From positions 1 through 36,374 of the forward strand of contig JBMYYE010000012.1 in assembly GCA_049609065.1 (NCBI GenBank): a DNA stretch of 36,374 nucleotides, written 5' to 3'. Origin of the DNA: JBMYYE01 sp049609065. GTDB taxonomy: Bacteria; Pseudomonadota; Alphaproteobacteria; Rhodobacterales; Rhodobacteraceae. The notes below the pieces were generated by a model. It saw nothing but the letters and a program-made list of their open reading frames with translations, was not told the DNA's origin and made no database searches. Shown here one piece after another: positions 15,828 to 25,106 of the stretch; within the stretch, counting starts at the first letter, position 1, and every line of letters begins with the position of its first letter. The translations under genes were made by a program, and so were the position numbers.

Positions 15828-16412
15828 ATGAAACCTATTTTGCGAATATGTGCCCTAACCGTGTTGGTTGCGGCCTGTGGAAGTTCGAGCGACAAAGCCC
15901 CCCGTAATCTTGATAATGCATGTTCTTTGGTGCGCCAAAAGCCTGCATATCTATCCGCCATGAAAAAAACAGAACGTAAATGGGGGGTGCCCGTTAATGT
16001 TCAAATGGCCATCATCCATCAAGAGTCAAAATTCAAAGCAAAAGCACGTACACCAAACAGGTTTGCTTTGGGTGTCATCCCCGTTGGTCGCCAATCATCT
16101 GCCTATGGGTATGCACAAGCGCTCGATGGAACATGGAAAGAATACCGCCGATCCGCAGGCCGGTCTGGCGCGAAACGCGATCGCATTTCAGATGCCACAG
16201 ATTTCATCGGGTGGTACATGGACAAGTCCGAAGACCGTATTGGCATTTCAAAATACAACGCGCGCGAACATTACCTCGCCTATCATGATGGGCAAACGGG
16301 ATATCTCCGCGGGACCTATAAAGGCAAAAGCTGGCTGATTGCGGTTGCAAATAAAGTTGCCGCGCGCTCAGACATGTATCGAAGCCAACTTATGAGCTGC
16401 GGTAAACTCTAA
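15828..16412 (+). CDS. Lytic transglycosylase (SLT-like) lipoprotein
   Basis: 194 aa. The start MKPILRICALTVLVAACGSS has a lipobox (VAAC, Cys17), so the protein is probably anchored to a membrane. The catalytic glutamate is probably Glu66 in MAIIHQESKFK, followed by SSAYGYAQALDGTW and NAREHYLAYHDGQTGY, all features of the SLT transglycosylase fold that cleaves the MurNAc-GlcNAc bond of peptidoglycan. The longer frame from 15720 has no signal sequence at its front and is rejected. The stop overlaps that of lolA on the other strand. Confidence 0.82.
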   Translation: MKPILRICALTVLVAACGSSSDKAPRNLDNACSLVRQKPAYLSAMKKTERKWGVPVNVQMAIIHQESKFKAKARTPNRFALGVIPVGRQSSAYGYAQALDGTWKEYRRSAGRSGAKRDRISDATDFIGWYMDKSEDRIGISKYNAREHYLAYHDGQTGYLRGTYKGKSWLIAVANKVAARSDMYRSQLMSCGKL

Positions 16413-17014
16413 CGCAAGCTGCGCTTTGGCAAGATTGCATTCAAATCGAACAGGCGTGAGGGCAACTTCATGCCTGTTTTCATTTTTGACAGCTCCACCG
16501 CTGTGCGCTCCCCATATTGGTCCGTAATCACCCATGACGTAAGCGCCGCTGGTGCATCTGCAAAGCGCAGCTCAACCCGTCCAGATTTCGGTGATTTCGG
16601 ATCCATAAGCGTCAACCGCGTCGTTCCATCCTTATAGGTATGGCCAATGATTTGTTTGGAACCCGACAGTTTCACACGCTTTGACAACACCAAGTTTAGA
16701 GGTGTTTTACTGAGCGGATATTGCTCAGGCGCCTGATTGGAGCGGCCGTCGAAAACAACAACCGTTTTTTGCGATACGACAACCTTCGCTTTCGCGGGCG
16801 GTGCATATTCAAACCGCGCCTTCCCGGGACGATCAAGATAGAGCACACCATGCGACCGGCTGCTGTCTGAATTGATCTGAACGAATGAGGCCTCCGCAGT
16901 ATCGAGCCCTTTTAAATAGGTCTCAATTTCTGCGATGGAAAGCTTATCTGCAAACGCAGCGCCCCCCATAAAAAGCGTGGCACCGAGTGCGGAAGAAAGA
17001 ATGTTTTTAATCAT
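16409..17014 (-). CDS. lolA: Outer-membrane lipoprotein carrier LolA
   Basis: 201 aa from ATG 17014 (an ATG at 17032 is also possible; neither has a strong ribosome site). A signal peptide (about residues 1-22, AFA-DKL) precedes a LolA-type domain: AEIETYLKGLDTAEASFVQI, GVLYLDRPGKARFEYAPPAK and VVVSQKTVVVFDGRSNQ. LolA shuttles lipoproteins across the periplasm from the LolCDE complex to the outer membrane. It follows ftsK by 70 bp on the same strand; the ftsK-lolA pair is common in alphaproteobacteria. Confidence 0.88.
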   Translation of the reverse strand: MIKNILSSALGATLFMGGAAFADKLSIAEIETYLKGLDTAEASFVQINSDSSRSHGVLYLDRPGKARFEYAPPAKAKVVVSQKTVVVFDGRSNQAPEQYPLSKTPLNLVLSKRVKLSGSKQIIGHTYKDGTTRLTLMDPKSPKSGRVELRFADAPAALTSWVITDQYGERTAVELSKMKTGMKLPSRLFDLNAILPKRSLR

Positions 17015-17084
17015 AAATCTTACATATGACATTTTTTAGGAAATACCAGTCGCCCGCCAAAGAGGCGGGCAAAAACCCGCTTCT

Positions 17085-19997
17085 TTAATGCTCAGGAAGC
17101 AATATTTCACGTTTTCCAACATGATTTGCCGCACTGACGAGGCCTTCATCTTCCATCTGCTCCACAAGGCGCGCGGCCTTATTATACCCAATCGCCAGCT
17201 TACGTTGGATATAGGAGGTGGAACATTTCCGATCCTTCGCCACGATTGCAACCGCTTGATCATAGAGCGCATCTTCACCTGTGGTGTTGCCACCAAGGCC
17301 CAGAACCAAATCAATGTCCCCTTCTTTGTCGCCATCAGGGCCATCCACAACCCCGCCCACATATTCAGGTGGACCAAATGATTTAAGATGATTGACGATT
17401 TCTTCGACTTCTTCATCGGAGCAAAACGGACCATGGATACGCGTGACTTTACCGCCACCCGCCATATAAAGCATATCCCCCATACCAAGGAGCTGCTCTG
17501 CCCCCATTTCACCAAGGATCGTACGGCTATCGATTTTTGATGTCACTTGGAAAGAAATCCGCGTTGGGAAGTTCGCCTTAATCGTCCCTGTGATCACATC
17601 AACGGATGGACGCTGTGTTGCCATAATAAGGTGAATACCTGAGGCCCGCGCCATCTGCGCCAAGCGCTGAATGCAGGCTTCAATTTCTTTACCCGCAACC
17701 ATCATCAAATCCGCCATCTCATCGACGACAACCACGATATAAGGCAAACGCTCAGGCATTGTTTCTTCGGTTTCAAAAACAGGTTCGCCCGTTTCATCGT
17801 CAAAACCCGTTTGAATGGTGCGTGAGAACATCTCACCTTTGGCGAGCGTATCTTCGACGCGGCTGTTATAACCTTCGATGTTACGAACGCCCATTTTAGA
17901 CATTTTGCGGTAGCGTTCTTCCATCTCACCCACAACCCACTTAAGCGCCACAACCGCTTTCTTTGGGTCGGTGACAACGGGGCTCAAAAGATGCGGAATA
18001 CCGTCATAAACGGATAATTCAAGCATCTTTGGATCAACCATAATCAAGCGGCATTCTTCTGGTGACAGACGGTAAAGAAGGCTCAAGATCATTGTATTGA
18101 TCGCCACGGATTTACCAGAACCCGTCGTCCCCGCAATCAACAGATGCGGCATCTTCGCCAAGTTCGCCACGATGGGTTCACCACCGATATCTTTGCCAAG
18201 CGCAAGCGGCAAACGCATGGAACTGTCGCCAAAATCACGCGATGACAGAATTTCACGCAACACAACTTTTTCACGTTTCTCATTGGGCAATTCGATCCCG
18301 ATAACTGACCGGCCAGGCACCGTTGACACACGCGCAGACAACGCAGACATCGAGCGCGCGATATCATCCGCGAGCCCAATCACACGGCTGGCTTTTAGAC
18401 CTGCTGCGGGTTCAAGTTCATACATCGTCACCACAGGACCAGGGCGCACCGATACAATTTCGCCCTTCACCCCATAATCATCGAGCACATTTTCAAGCAT
18501 CCGCGCATTTTCTTCGAGCGCATCATCAGAAAGCATATGGCGCTCGACGCTTTCAGGGCTCGCAAGGAGACCAAGAGGCGGCGTTTCATATTTCACCGAA
18601 GACGGGGCTTCAAATTGCAGTTTCGGCTGTGCCTCTGCCTTGGCTTGCCGCGACGGTTTTATCGGGTCAACCGCTGGATGTTGCACAACTGGACGTGGCG
18701 GTGCGGGTACAAACGGCGGGATCGCCCCCATATCCACAGGGTGCACCTGTGTGTCATCATAGGAAGCATTAAAGTCATCAATGCTTTCCACCAAAGGATC
18801 CGTATCCACAATCAAAGGCTGTGGTCCTTTGCCATGGGTCAATGACGGTTCCGCCCGCACAAGCGATGGCTCAGGATTAAGATCCGCAGCTTCAACAACT
18901 TTGCCTTGGTGAACGCGGCTTCGAATAACATCTGCGATTTTTGCTTTGACGCGGTCTTCGCTTGTGGCATCGGCTGGCAGATTTGCCACCGCTTCATTTT
19001 CCACCAATTCTGGTGTGATATTTTGCGCGCGCTTCATCAAGCCCGCGAGGAAACCGGGCTTCGCCTGAGCAACAGGCGCCTCTGCGATTGGGGCCACTTC
19101 TGCGATTTCGGCTACAGGTGCCGTTTGCCCAGCCCCCCCCATTGAGAGCGTAGGCTCTGCACGGAAAATAGATGTTTGTGATGTCTGATCAGCACCCTCA
19201 AACATACCGTCACCCGCGGAAACCTGAGGCGTAGACAGCATCTGATCTTCTGAAAGCTGGGCCTGATAGGCCTGCTCTGCACGGGCGTGTTCTTGGTGTG
19301 CGCGCCGTTTTTCTTGATGTGCACGCGCCGCGAGTGCCGCCCCTTTGGCAGACTTCCCAAGCATCGTCATCAACATGGAATAAAGGAGGATAAAACCAAC
19401 CATAAGGAAACGAACGAACCGCCATGCTTCATGACGGGTCACCCCATAGGCCGCCAAGACGAACACAACGCTTGCCACGCCAAAAAGCGCCGACAATACT
19501 TTTAACCCAAGGCCTGCACCAACGGGCGCCAATCCCAAAAGCGCACCTAAAATTGTATCCCCAAGCAAACCGCCAAGACCAAAATCATGCCCCCAGCCCG
19601 CGAACGGCACCAATGTCGACACATAGGCCGCTACAACAGCCACAGAAACTGGAATAAACAAAGCACGCGCCAACAACCGTTCGCCGCCCGCGTGAAACGC
19701 AAATCGTGCGCCCCATGCGATAAACCCAACCGCCAAGACCCATGACGCTTTACCAATCACAATATGAAGCGGTGACGCAATAGAAGCCCCCATCATACCA
19801 AGCCAGTTTTGCACAGGTGCATCCGTGGCCATAAGCCAGCTTGGATCTGTTGCGCTATAACTTGCCAACATCAAGGCCAATGCCCCACCAAGAACCACAA
19901 AAAGAATGCCGATCAGTTCACGACCGCGACGTTCAATCACAGCCTGAAGGCCAGTATCCAAAAGGGGATCACGTTGTCTTGCTTGATAAGATGCCAT
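17085..19997 (-). CDS. ftsK: DNA translocase FtsK
   Basis: 970 aa. The N-terminal quarter has four to five membrane segments (about residues 30-50, 75-100, 118-140, 150-185, 193-212) that anchor it at the division septum. A Pro/Ala/Glu-rich linker follows (about 225-470). The motor has Walker A (AGTTGSGKSVAIN, about residue 620) and Walker B (YIVVVVDEMADLMM, about residue 760), then ATQRPSVDVITGTIKANFP. The last 65 residues (CSTSYIQRKLAIGYNKAARL) are the winged-helix gamma domain that reads KOPS sites and activates XerCD at dif. AGGAC lies about 8 nt before the ATG. It starts only 8 bp after the aminotransferase stop. Confidence 0.96.
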   Translation of the reverse strand: MASYQARQRDPLLDTGLQAVIERRGRELIGILFVVLGGALALMLASYSATDPSWLMATDAPVQNWLGMMGASIASPLHIVIGKASWVLAVGFIAWGARFAFHAGGERLLARALFIPVSVAVVAAYVSTLVPFAGWGHDFGLGGLLGDTILGALLGLAPVGAGLGLKVLSALFGVASVVFVLAAYGVTRHEAWRFVRFLMVGFILLYSMLMTMLGKSAKGAALAARAHQEKRRAHQEHARAEQAYQAQLSEDQMLSTPQVSAGDGMFEGADQTSQTSIFRAEPTLSMGGAGQTAPVAEIAEVAPIAEAPVAQAKPGFLAGLMKRAQNITPELVENEAVANLPADATSEDRVKAKIADVIRSRVHQGKVVEAADLNPEPSLVRAEPSLTHGKGPQPLIVDTDPLVESIDDFNASYDDTQVHPVDMGAIPPFVPAPPRPVVQHPAVDPIKPSRQAKAEAQPKLQFEAPSSVKYETPPLGLLASPESVERHMLSDDALEENARMLENVLDDYGVKGEIVSVRPGPVVTMYELEPAAGLKASRVIGLADDIARSMSALSARVSTVPGRSVIGIELPNEKREKVVLREILSSRDFGDSSMRLPLALGKDIGGEPIVANLAKMPHLLIAGTTGSGKSVAINTMILSLLYRLSPEECRLIMVDPKMLELSVYDGIPHLLSPVVTDPKKAVVALKWVVGEMEERYRKMSKMGVRNIEGYNSRVEDTLAKGEMFSRTIQTGFDDETGEPVFETEETMPERLPYIVVVVDEMADLMMVAGKEIEACIQRLAQMARASGIHLIMATQRPSVDVITGTIKANFPTRISFQVTSKIDSRTILGEMGAEQLLGMGDMLYMAGGGKVTRIHGPFCSDEEVEEIVNHLKSFGPPEYVGGVVDGPDGDKEGDIDLVLGLGGNTTGEDALYDQAVAIVAKDRKCSTSYIQRKLAIGYNKAARLVEQMEDEGLVSAANHVGKREILLPEH

Positions 19998-20005
19998 GTT
20001 TTGTC

Positions 20006-21187
20006 CTACCCGAATAAACAGTCACGGATGCGTTTTAACCCGCGCTGTGTTTCTTTTTTTGGGGCCACCAATGCGACGCGAATATAGCGTCGGCCCGGAT
20101 TTGTGCCGTTTACGTCACGGCTTAAATATGCGCCCGGCAACACCCGCACGCCAGTTTCAGTCCAAAGCTTCAATGCAGCCTCTTCCCCATCTTCCACAGG
20201 AAGCCATAGGAAAAAACCCGCCTCTGGGCTTTGGTACCCTTCAATATTCTTGAAAATCTCATCCGCGATCGCGTATTTTTCGCAATAAAGCTGACGATTT
20301 TCTACGACATGCGCCTCATCCGCCCACACCTTTTCCGCCACGCGTTGCAACGGCATAGGAAGAGGCGCGCCCGCATAATTGCGAAGCTGCTTAATCTCAC
20401 CAATGCTATTTGGCCCGCCGGCTACAAAGCCTGACCGCAGTCCTGGAAGGTTCGAGCGCTTTGATAGGGAGTGGAAAATGCACAGGTTTTCGATTGGAAA
20501 CCCAACTTCCTGCGCGACCTCTAGCGCCCCAACGGGCGGTGTATCGCGGTAAATTTCACTGTAGCATTCATCGGCAAAAATCCGAAAATCATACATTTTT
20601 GCCAATTCAAACAACGCCGTCCAATAGGCACGATCCGCAACCGCGCCTTGGGGGTTGGCAGGCGAACAGACATAAACAATGGCCGTCCGCTTCAAAATGT
20701 CGTCAGATACGGCCGCAAAATCCGGCAGGTGATTGCTCTCTTCGGTCGCGGGCACAAATTCCACATCCGCCCCAACAGAAAGACCCGCAACGGCGTAAAC
20801 TTGGTAAAACGGATTTGGCGTCAAAATAACAGGCCGCGCCCCGTTTTTCGTTTCAGGGCAAAGCGCCATTGCCGCATTATAAAGCCCTTCACGCGTGCCA
20901 TTGAGCGCCATAACTTGCGTCGCGGGATCGACTGCTACGCCGTAACGCCGCTTGATCCAATCAGAAATCGACTGGCGCAACTCGGGCGTGCCGTCATTTG
21001 CTGGGTATTTTTTAAATTCATGGGCGTGCTCCACGATGATATCGGACACCCATGATGGAAACTCATGTTGAGGTTCGCCAATGGTCATCGCAATGGGGTC
21101 GCCACCCGCTTCATGGGTGTCGAGAAGTGTGCGCAACCGCGGAAATGCGTATTCGGGCAGGTTCGAAAACCGCTCAGGAAACACCAT
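20006..21187 (-). CDS. dapC: Class I/II aminotransferase, DapC-like (succinyldiaminopimelate transaminase)
   Basis: 393 aa. Fold-type I PLP aminotransferase: TIGEPQHEFP at the N-terminus, NPFYQVYAVAG, SPANPQG, FRIFADECYSEIY and SLSKRSNLPGLRSGF, whose lysine (about residue 242) should bind PLP. The SKRSNLPGLRSGF motif and GRRYIRVALV end are typical of the DapC/ArgD-like N-succinyl-L,L-diaminopimelate aminotransferases of lysine and peptidoglycan synthesis. A related substrate cannot be excluded. The ATG at 21187 follows TTGAGG at about 7 nt; the frame's earlier TTG (21199) lies inside that ribosome site and is rejected. It forms a likely unit with ftsK and lolA. Confidence 0.82.
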   Translation of the reverse strand: MVFPERFSNLPEYAFPRLRTLLDTHEAGGDPIAMTIGEPQHEFPSWVSDIIVEHAHEFKKYPANDGTPELRQSISDWIKRRYGVAVDPATQVMALNGTREGLYNAAMALCPETKNGARPVILTPNPFYQVYAVAGLSVGADVEFVPATEESNHLPDFAAVSDDILKRTAIVYVCSPANPQGAVADRAYWTALFELAKMYDFRIFADECYSEIYRDTPPVGALEVAQEVGFPIENLCIFHSLSKRSNLPGLRSGFVAGGPNSIGEIKQLRNYAGAPLPMPLQRVAEKVWADEAHVVENRQLYCEKYAIADEIFKNIEGYQSPEAGFFLWLPVEDGEEAALKLWTETGVRVLPGAYLSRDVNGTNPGRRYIRVALVAPKKETQRGLKRIRDCLFG

Positions 21188-21303
21188 TTTTAGCCTCAAT
21201 ATTTCGGGATCATTAACGCCCCGTTTTGACTAAGATAGCGCGAAAAACCCTCTGGGTCTAGGCTATTGCATAAAAAGATATGGGTTCTAAAAACCTGTGT
21301 TTT

Positions 21304-22635
21304 TTAGGTCAACGCGCCTTCAACCCCATGACACACCCGCAACAGGTGTTCCTCACCAAAAGGCTGCCCCATCACCATCATCCCACATGACGGCACCCCG
21401 GTTGGGATCGTCACCGCGGGCAAGCCCATCAAATTCCCAATCCGTGTGTTGCGCAGCGCCAAGAGGTTTTCCGACACATAATACCCGTGATCCGTCGCAA
21501 GACGATCCAAATTTGGGGATAAAATCGGAGAACTTGGAATGAGGACCCCGTCAAAACCTGCAACCTTTTGCGCATAAATATCGCGCACGACCATCAACTT
21601 ATCCCACGCGGCAATGTAATCCACGCCTTTATGCTGACTGCCAGCACGAAAGCGGTCCAAAATTTCGGGGAACATTTTGTCAGGGGTGGCTTCGATCACG
21701 TCGCGCCACTGGGCGTAGGCTTCGGTTGTGAACAAAATCCCAGAGAGATCCATCGCCTCTTGCAATTCGGGTATTTCAATTTCTTCGACTTCAACGCCCG
21801 CCGCGCGCAGTTTTGAAACGCAAAGTTCAAACCCCGCAAGAGGTGCCTCGCGAATATCATCAAACGCCACGCTTTTAAGGATTGCAAACCGGCAACCCGA
21901 TAGCTGCACACCCCGAAGATCCGCTGGCTTTTCACCTTCGAGCGCGGCCAGCATCAGTGTCGCATCTTCAACGCTCCGACAAAGCGGGCCAACGGTATCG
22001 AAACTCTCACACAAGGGCACAACACCCTCAAGCGACACGCGCGCGGCTGTGGTTTTCAACCCAACAAGATCATTCCAAGCCGCCGGAATACGCACCGATC
22101 CGCCCGTATCCGATCCAATCCCACAGGCCGCCAAATGAAACGCAACCGAGGTTGCCGCACCAGAAGACGACCCACCTGCAACCGCAGTTTCATCATTTAC
22201 ACAAGGCGGTGTTTCGGTGATCGGATTGTAGCCTAACCCAGAAAACGCGAGCTCGGACATGTGGGTTTTTCCCAAGCACACAAGCCCCATTGCGGTGGCG
22301 TTCGCGACCACTTCCGCATCATCTTGCGGCACCCGCCCCGCCAAGAGAGCAGAGCCTGCTTCTGTCGGAATATCCGCCGTATCAAAGAGATCTTTCCAAG
22401 AAATCGGCACCCCATCCAGCACGCTCAACCGTGTGCGCGCATCCGCGCGGCGCTTGGCGGCGGCTGCTTCTGATTTGGCGCGGGTTTCTGTGACTTGGCT
22501 ATAGATTTTGTCACGCAAAGGATGGGCGTTGATCGCCGCAAGATACGTGTCGGTCAGCGCCACAGGACAAATATCCCCCGCCTCAATTCCGCGCCCCAAA
22601 TCAGCCATCGTCATCGTGAGCCAGCCTTGCGTCAT
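21304..22635 (-). CDS. Amidase signature family hydrolase
   Basis: 443 aa. The Ser-Ser-Lys triad of the amidase signature family is visible: Lys81 in ISWKDLFD, the Gly/Ser-rich AGGSSSGAA (155-161) and the nucleophile Ser180 in GIGSDTGGSVRIPAAW. These enzymes hydrolyse amides; this one resembles the many unassigned amidases of Rhodobacterales rather than GatA, which is normally longer. The run ATG GAG ATG ATG ATG offers several starts; GGAG sits 6 nt before the ATG at 22635, so MTQGWLTMTM is the likely N-terminus. It is upstream of the dapC-like gene (about 116 bp gap) and divergent from the ubiH-like gene. Confidence 0.85.
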   Translation of the reverse strand: MTQGWLTMTMADLGRGIEAGDICPVALTDTYLAAINAHPLRDKIYSQVTETRAKSEAAAAKRRADARTRLSVLDGVPISWKDLFDTADIPTEAGSALLAGRVPQDDAEVVANATAMGLVCLGKTHMSELAFSGLGYNPITETPPCVNDETAVAGGSSSGAATSVAFHLAACGIGSDTGGSVRIPAAWNDLVGLKTTAARVSLEGVVPLCESFDTVGPLCRSVEDATLMLAALEGEKPADLRGVQLSGCRFAILKSVAFDDIREAPLAGFELCVSKLRAAGVEVEEIEIPELQEAMDLSGILFTTEAYAQWRDVIEATPDKMFPEILDRFRAGSQHKGVDYIAAWDKLMVVRDIYAQKVAGFDGVLIPSSPILSPNLDRLATDHGYYVSENLLALRNTRIGNLMGLPAVTIPTGVPSCGMMVMGQPFGEEHLLRVCHGVEGALT

Positions 22636-22720
22636 CATCATCTCCATTTTTCGTGTGATTTGACGCTAGCGGCTTTGATGCCCGTGGACAATCCCCACCG
22701 TTCAGGCATAGGGTATGGCC

Positions 22721-23947
22721 ATGGAACATAGATCAGATATTACCATCGTTGGCGGCGGCCTAAACGGCCCTGCTTTGGCTTTGGCCCTCGCAGATACAGG
22801 GCATATGGTCACCATCATTGACGCCGCCCCAGATGAGGCACGCAGCACTGAAGGATTTGACGGGCGCGGCTATGCGCTTTCACTCGCGTCTCAAAGGTTG
22901 CTCAAGGCGATTGATATCTGGCCAAAGGTGGCGCAAAACGCCCAGCCGATCCTAGAAATTAAGGTGTCTGATGGCGAAGCTGGCAAAGGCGCGTCCCCGC
23001 ATTTTCTACATTTTGATCACGCTGAAATTGAAGAAGGCCCCATGGGTTACATGCTAGAGGATCGATTTCTCTATGGCGCGTTTCAAGAGCGCCTAAAAAC
23101 CCACCCAAAGATCACAATCATTCGCGGTGCCAAAGCAATTGCACAAGACACGGACGCCTTCAGCGCAACGGTCACCTTGGGCCAAGGGGATGTTGTGCAC
23201 TCCAAGCTCATCATCGGATGCGACGGACGTCAAAGCGGCACGGCCGCACGCGCAGGCATCACGCGGTCTGGCCATGATTATGGACAGACGGGATTGGTTT
23301 GCGCCATTGAAACCGAACATCCCCATAATGGCACCGCCCATCAGTTTTTCATGCCGCCAGGCCCTTTGGCCATTTTACCGCTTCCTGGGAATTTTGTGTC
23401 CATCGTTTGGACCGAAACCACCGAAGCCGCCAAACGTATCGTTGCGCTTTCAGACGAAGACTATCTCAAAGAACTCAAACCCCGATTTGGATCCTTCATG
23501 GGGGATATCAAATTGGCGGGTGATCGCTTTGCTTATCCTTTGAACCTCACGCTTGCGGATCGGTTTGTGACCGAACGCGTGGCTTTGGTCGGGGATGCGG
23601 CCCACGGGGTGCATTATATCGCAGGTCAAGGATTGAACCTTGGGCTCAAAGATGTGGCGGCTTTGGCGGAAATCCTCACCAATGCGAAACGCCGCGGCGA
23701 AGATATTGGCGCGATCAATATCCTTGAACGCTACCAAACGTGGCGACGGTTTGACACCACGACGCTGGTTGCCGCGACCGAAGGTGTGAATACGCTATTC
23801 TCAAATGACAATGGGGCGCTTCGGGCCGTGCGTGAGATGGGGCTTGGCCTTGTCAACGCCATGCCCAAATTACGTAGATCGCTCATCCGTCAGGCCGCAG
23901 GGCTTGAGGGTGAGATGCCCAAGCTTTTGCAAGGGCGCCAAATTTAA
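22721..23947 (+). CDS. UbiH/UbiF-family FAD monooxygenase (ubiquinone biosynthesis)
   Basis: 408 aa. The FAD-binding Rossmann start is TIVGGGLNGPALALALADTGH, given here as VGGGLNGPA; the mid motif is LIIGCDGRQSGTA and the second FAD motif is VALVGDAAHGVHYIAGQGLN with LGLKDV. The last one is the ubiH/COQ6 family signature. These enzymes hydroxylate the ring of ubiquinone precursors; alphaproteobacteria use one to three paralogues (UbiH, UbiF, UbiL, UbiM), and which position this one modifies cannot be told. AGGG is 7 nt before the ATG at 22721 and touches the ATG at 22715, so 22721 is preferred. It is convergent with the Trm112-family gene, 3 bp apart. Confidence 0.85.
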   Translation: MEHRSDITIVGGGLNGPALALALADTGHMVTIIDAAPDEARSTEGFDGRGYALSLASQRLLKAIDIWPKVAQNAQPILEIKVSDGEAGKGASPHFLHFDHAEIEEGPMGYMLEDRFLYGAFQERLKTHPKITIIRGAKAIAQDTDAFSATVTLGQGDVVHSKLIIGCDGRQSGTAARAGITRSGHDYGQTGLVCAIETEHPHNGTAHQFFMPPGPLAILPLPGNFVSIVWTETTEAAKRIVALSDEDYLKELKPRFGSFMGDIKLAGDRFAYPLNLTLADRFVTERVALVGDAAHGVHYIAGQGLNLGLKDVAALAEILTNAKRRGEDIGAINILERYQTWRRFDTTTLVAATEGVNTLFSNDNGALRAVREMGLGLVNAMPKLRRSLIRQAAGLEGEMPKLLQGRQI

Positions 23948-23950
23948 GCG

Positions 23951-24127
23951 CTAAAGTTTGCGCGCCTCATCCACGAGCATAATTGGAATGCCGTTGCGGA
24001 TCGGAAAAGCAAGCTTTGCCGATTTTGAAATCAGCTCTTGGTTTTCCGCGTCATAGTCAAGAGGCGTCTGTTTGACAGGGCAAATAAGCGCCTCGAGCAT
24101 TTTTGGATCTGCATGTATTTCAGCCAT
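23951..24127 (-). CDS. Trm112 family protein (YcaR-like)
   Basis: A small gene of 58 codons from ATG 24127 to TAG 23951. The protein contains MLEALICPVKQTPLDYD, SKSAKLAFPIRNGIPIML and VDEARKL, the full Trm112/YcaR pattern (LLxxLxCPxxxxxL...AYPIxxGIPxML...AR). Trm112-like proteins in eukaryotes activate methyltransferases; the bacterial role is less clear. Only one of the possible zinc cysteines is visible, as in many bacterial members. It begins 7 bp after the thioredoxin-TPR gene, so it is probably in that operon. Confidence 0.88.
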   Translation of the reverse strand: MAEIHADPKMLEALICPVKQTPLDYDAENQELISKSAKLAFPIRNGIPIMLVDEARKL

Positions 24128-24134
24128 AGTACAC

Positions 24135-25040
24135 CTATAAAAAAATCATGGAGGACAATTTTCGACGTCCATTCAACGCGATCGGATCCTCCGCTTTGAG
24201 CGCATCAAAAATGGTAAAAAGCTGCGCTTTGGCGGCGCCATTGTCCCATTCACGGTCACGCTTGAAAAGCGCCAACAGCATATCAACTGCGCCTTCGGTA
24301 TCGCCTGCGGAATGCATCGCCGTAGCTAAATCAAAGCGCGCTTGGTGATCATCTGGATTGGCGTCAACTGCGGCTTGCAACTCCGCCAATGGGCCCGACT
24401 TTTCGGCCTGCTTTGCGAGTTCCACCTGAGCGCGCACAGTTTCAAGTTCGGGCGCGTCGGCAATTTCAGCTGGCGCACCGTTGATCGCGGCCTCTGCCCC
24501 ATCAATATCAGGTTTAGCAAGATAGCATTTCACAAGCCCTGCGTAAGCCGCTGCATTGGTACTATCTTCGCCCAAAATCGCCATAAAGGTTTCAAGAGCC
24601 GCTTCAAGCTCACCATCTTCTAGCATGGTTTCCGCCATTTCAACGGCCTCATCCAAGCCACCATCCCCCGCAAGCTCCGCAGCCTTGGCGACGAATTCTT
24701 TGATCTGACTTTCAGGAAGCGCACCTTGGAAGCCATCCACGGGTTTGCCTTCAAAGAAGGTATAAACGGCAGGAATGGATTGCACTTGCATTTGCCCTGC
24801 GAGCATCTGATTTTCATCAACGTTAATCTTGGCCATTTTGACCTTACCGTCTTGGGCTTCTACCGCCGCTTCGAGCATCGGACCAAGGGTTTTACAAGGA
24901 CCGCACCAAGGCGCCCAGAAATCGACAATCACGGGCGTTTCTTGTGACGCTTCGACCACTTCTTGCATGAAGTTTGCTTCCGTCACATCAACAATTACAT
25001 CCGTAGCAGGACCCGTAGTCCCTGTTCCCAGCTCAAGCAT
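24135..25040 (-). CDS. Thioredoxin-TPR protein, CnoX/YbbN type
   Basis: 301 aa. Residues about 15-120 form a thioredoxin domain with an intact WCGPCK site (Cys46, Cys49), and MQVQSIPAVYTFFEGKPVDGF. Residues about 130-290 are an alpha-helical TPR-like region (DDGELEAALETFMAIL, NPDDHQARFDLATAM). This layout is that of CnoX (YbbN), a chaperedoxin that protects and hands substrates to GroEL. E. coli CnoX lacks a CxxC; this protein keeps both cysteines, so reductase activity is plausible. There is no signal peptide, so it is cytosolic. It sits between xthA and the Trm112-family gene. Confidence 0.87.
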   Translation of the reverse strand: MLELGTGTTGPATDVIVDVTEANFMQEVVEASQETPVIVDFWAPWCGPCKTLGPMLEAAVEAQDGKVKMAKINVDENQMLAGQMQVQSIPAVYTFFEGKPVDGFQGALPESQIKEFVAKAAELAGDGGLDEAVEMAETMLEDGELEAALETFMAILGEDSTNAAAYAGLVKCYLAKPDIDGAEAAINGAPAEIADAPELETVRAQVELAKQAEKSGPLAELQAAVDANPDDHQARFDLATAMHSAGDTEGAVDMLLALFKRDREWDNGAAKAQLFTIFDALKAEDPIALNGRRKLSSMIFL

Positions 25041-25085
25041 GGTTCAATCCAATTCGGTTCAATTCACTTGGGTTCTAAATGGACC
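25041..25085 (-). repeat. Three GGTTC units with 15-bp period before the thioredoxin-TPR gene
   Basis: On the plus strand GGTTC starts at 25041, 25056 and 25071, exactly 15 bp apart; the first two units share GGTTCAAT. The array directly abuts the ATG of the minus-strand gene, where no standard ribosome site is otherwise obvious. Confidence 0.45.
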
Positions 25086-25106
25086 AAGCCCCCACGAGTT
25101 TCAAGA

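Noticed and set aside
17036..17515. Minus-strand frame of 159 codons overlapping the end of ftsK
   Set aside because: It is out of frame with ftsK, whose gamma domain is fully conserved through this region.
21281..21306. CTAAAAA...TTTTTAG inverted repeat after the amidase gene as a terminator
   Set aside because: The stem is almost only A-T pairs and lacks a GC core, so it would be too weak to terminate transcription.
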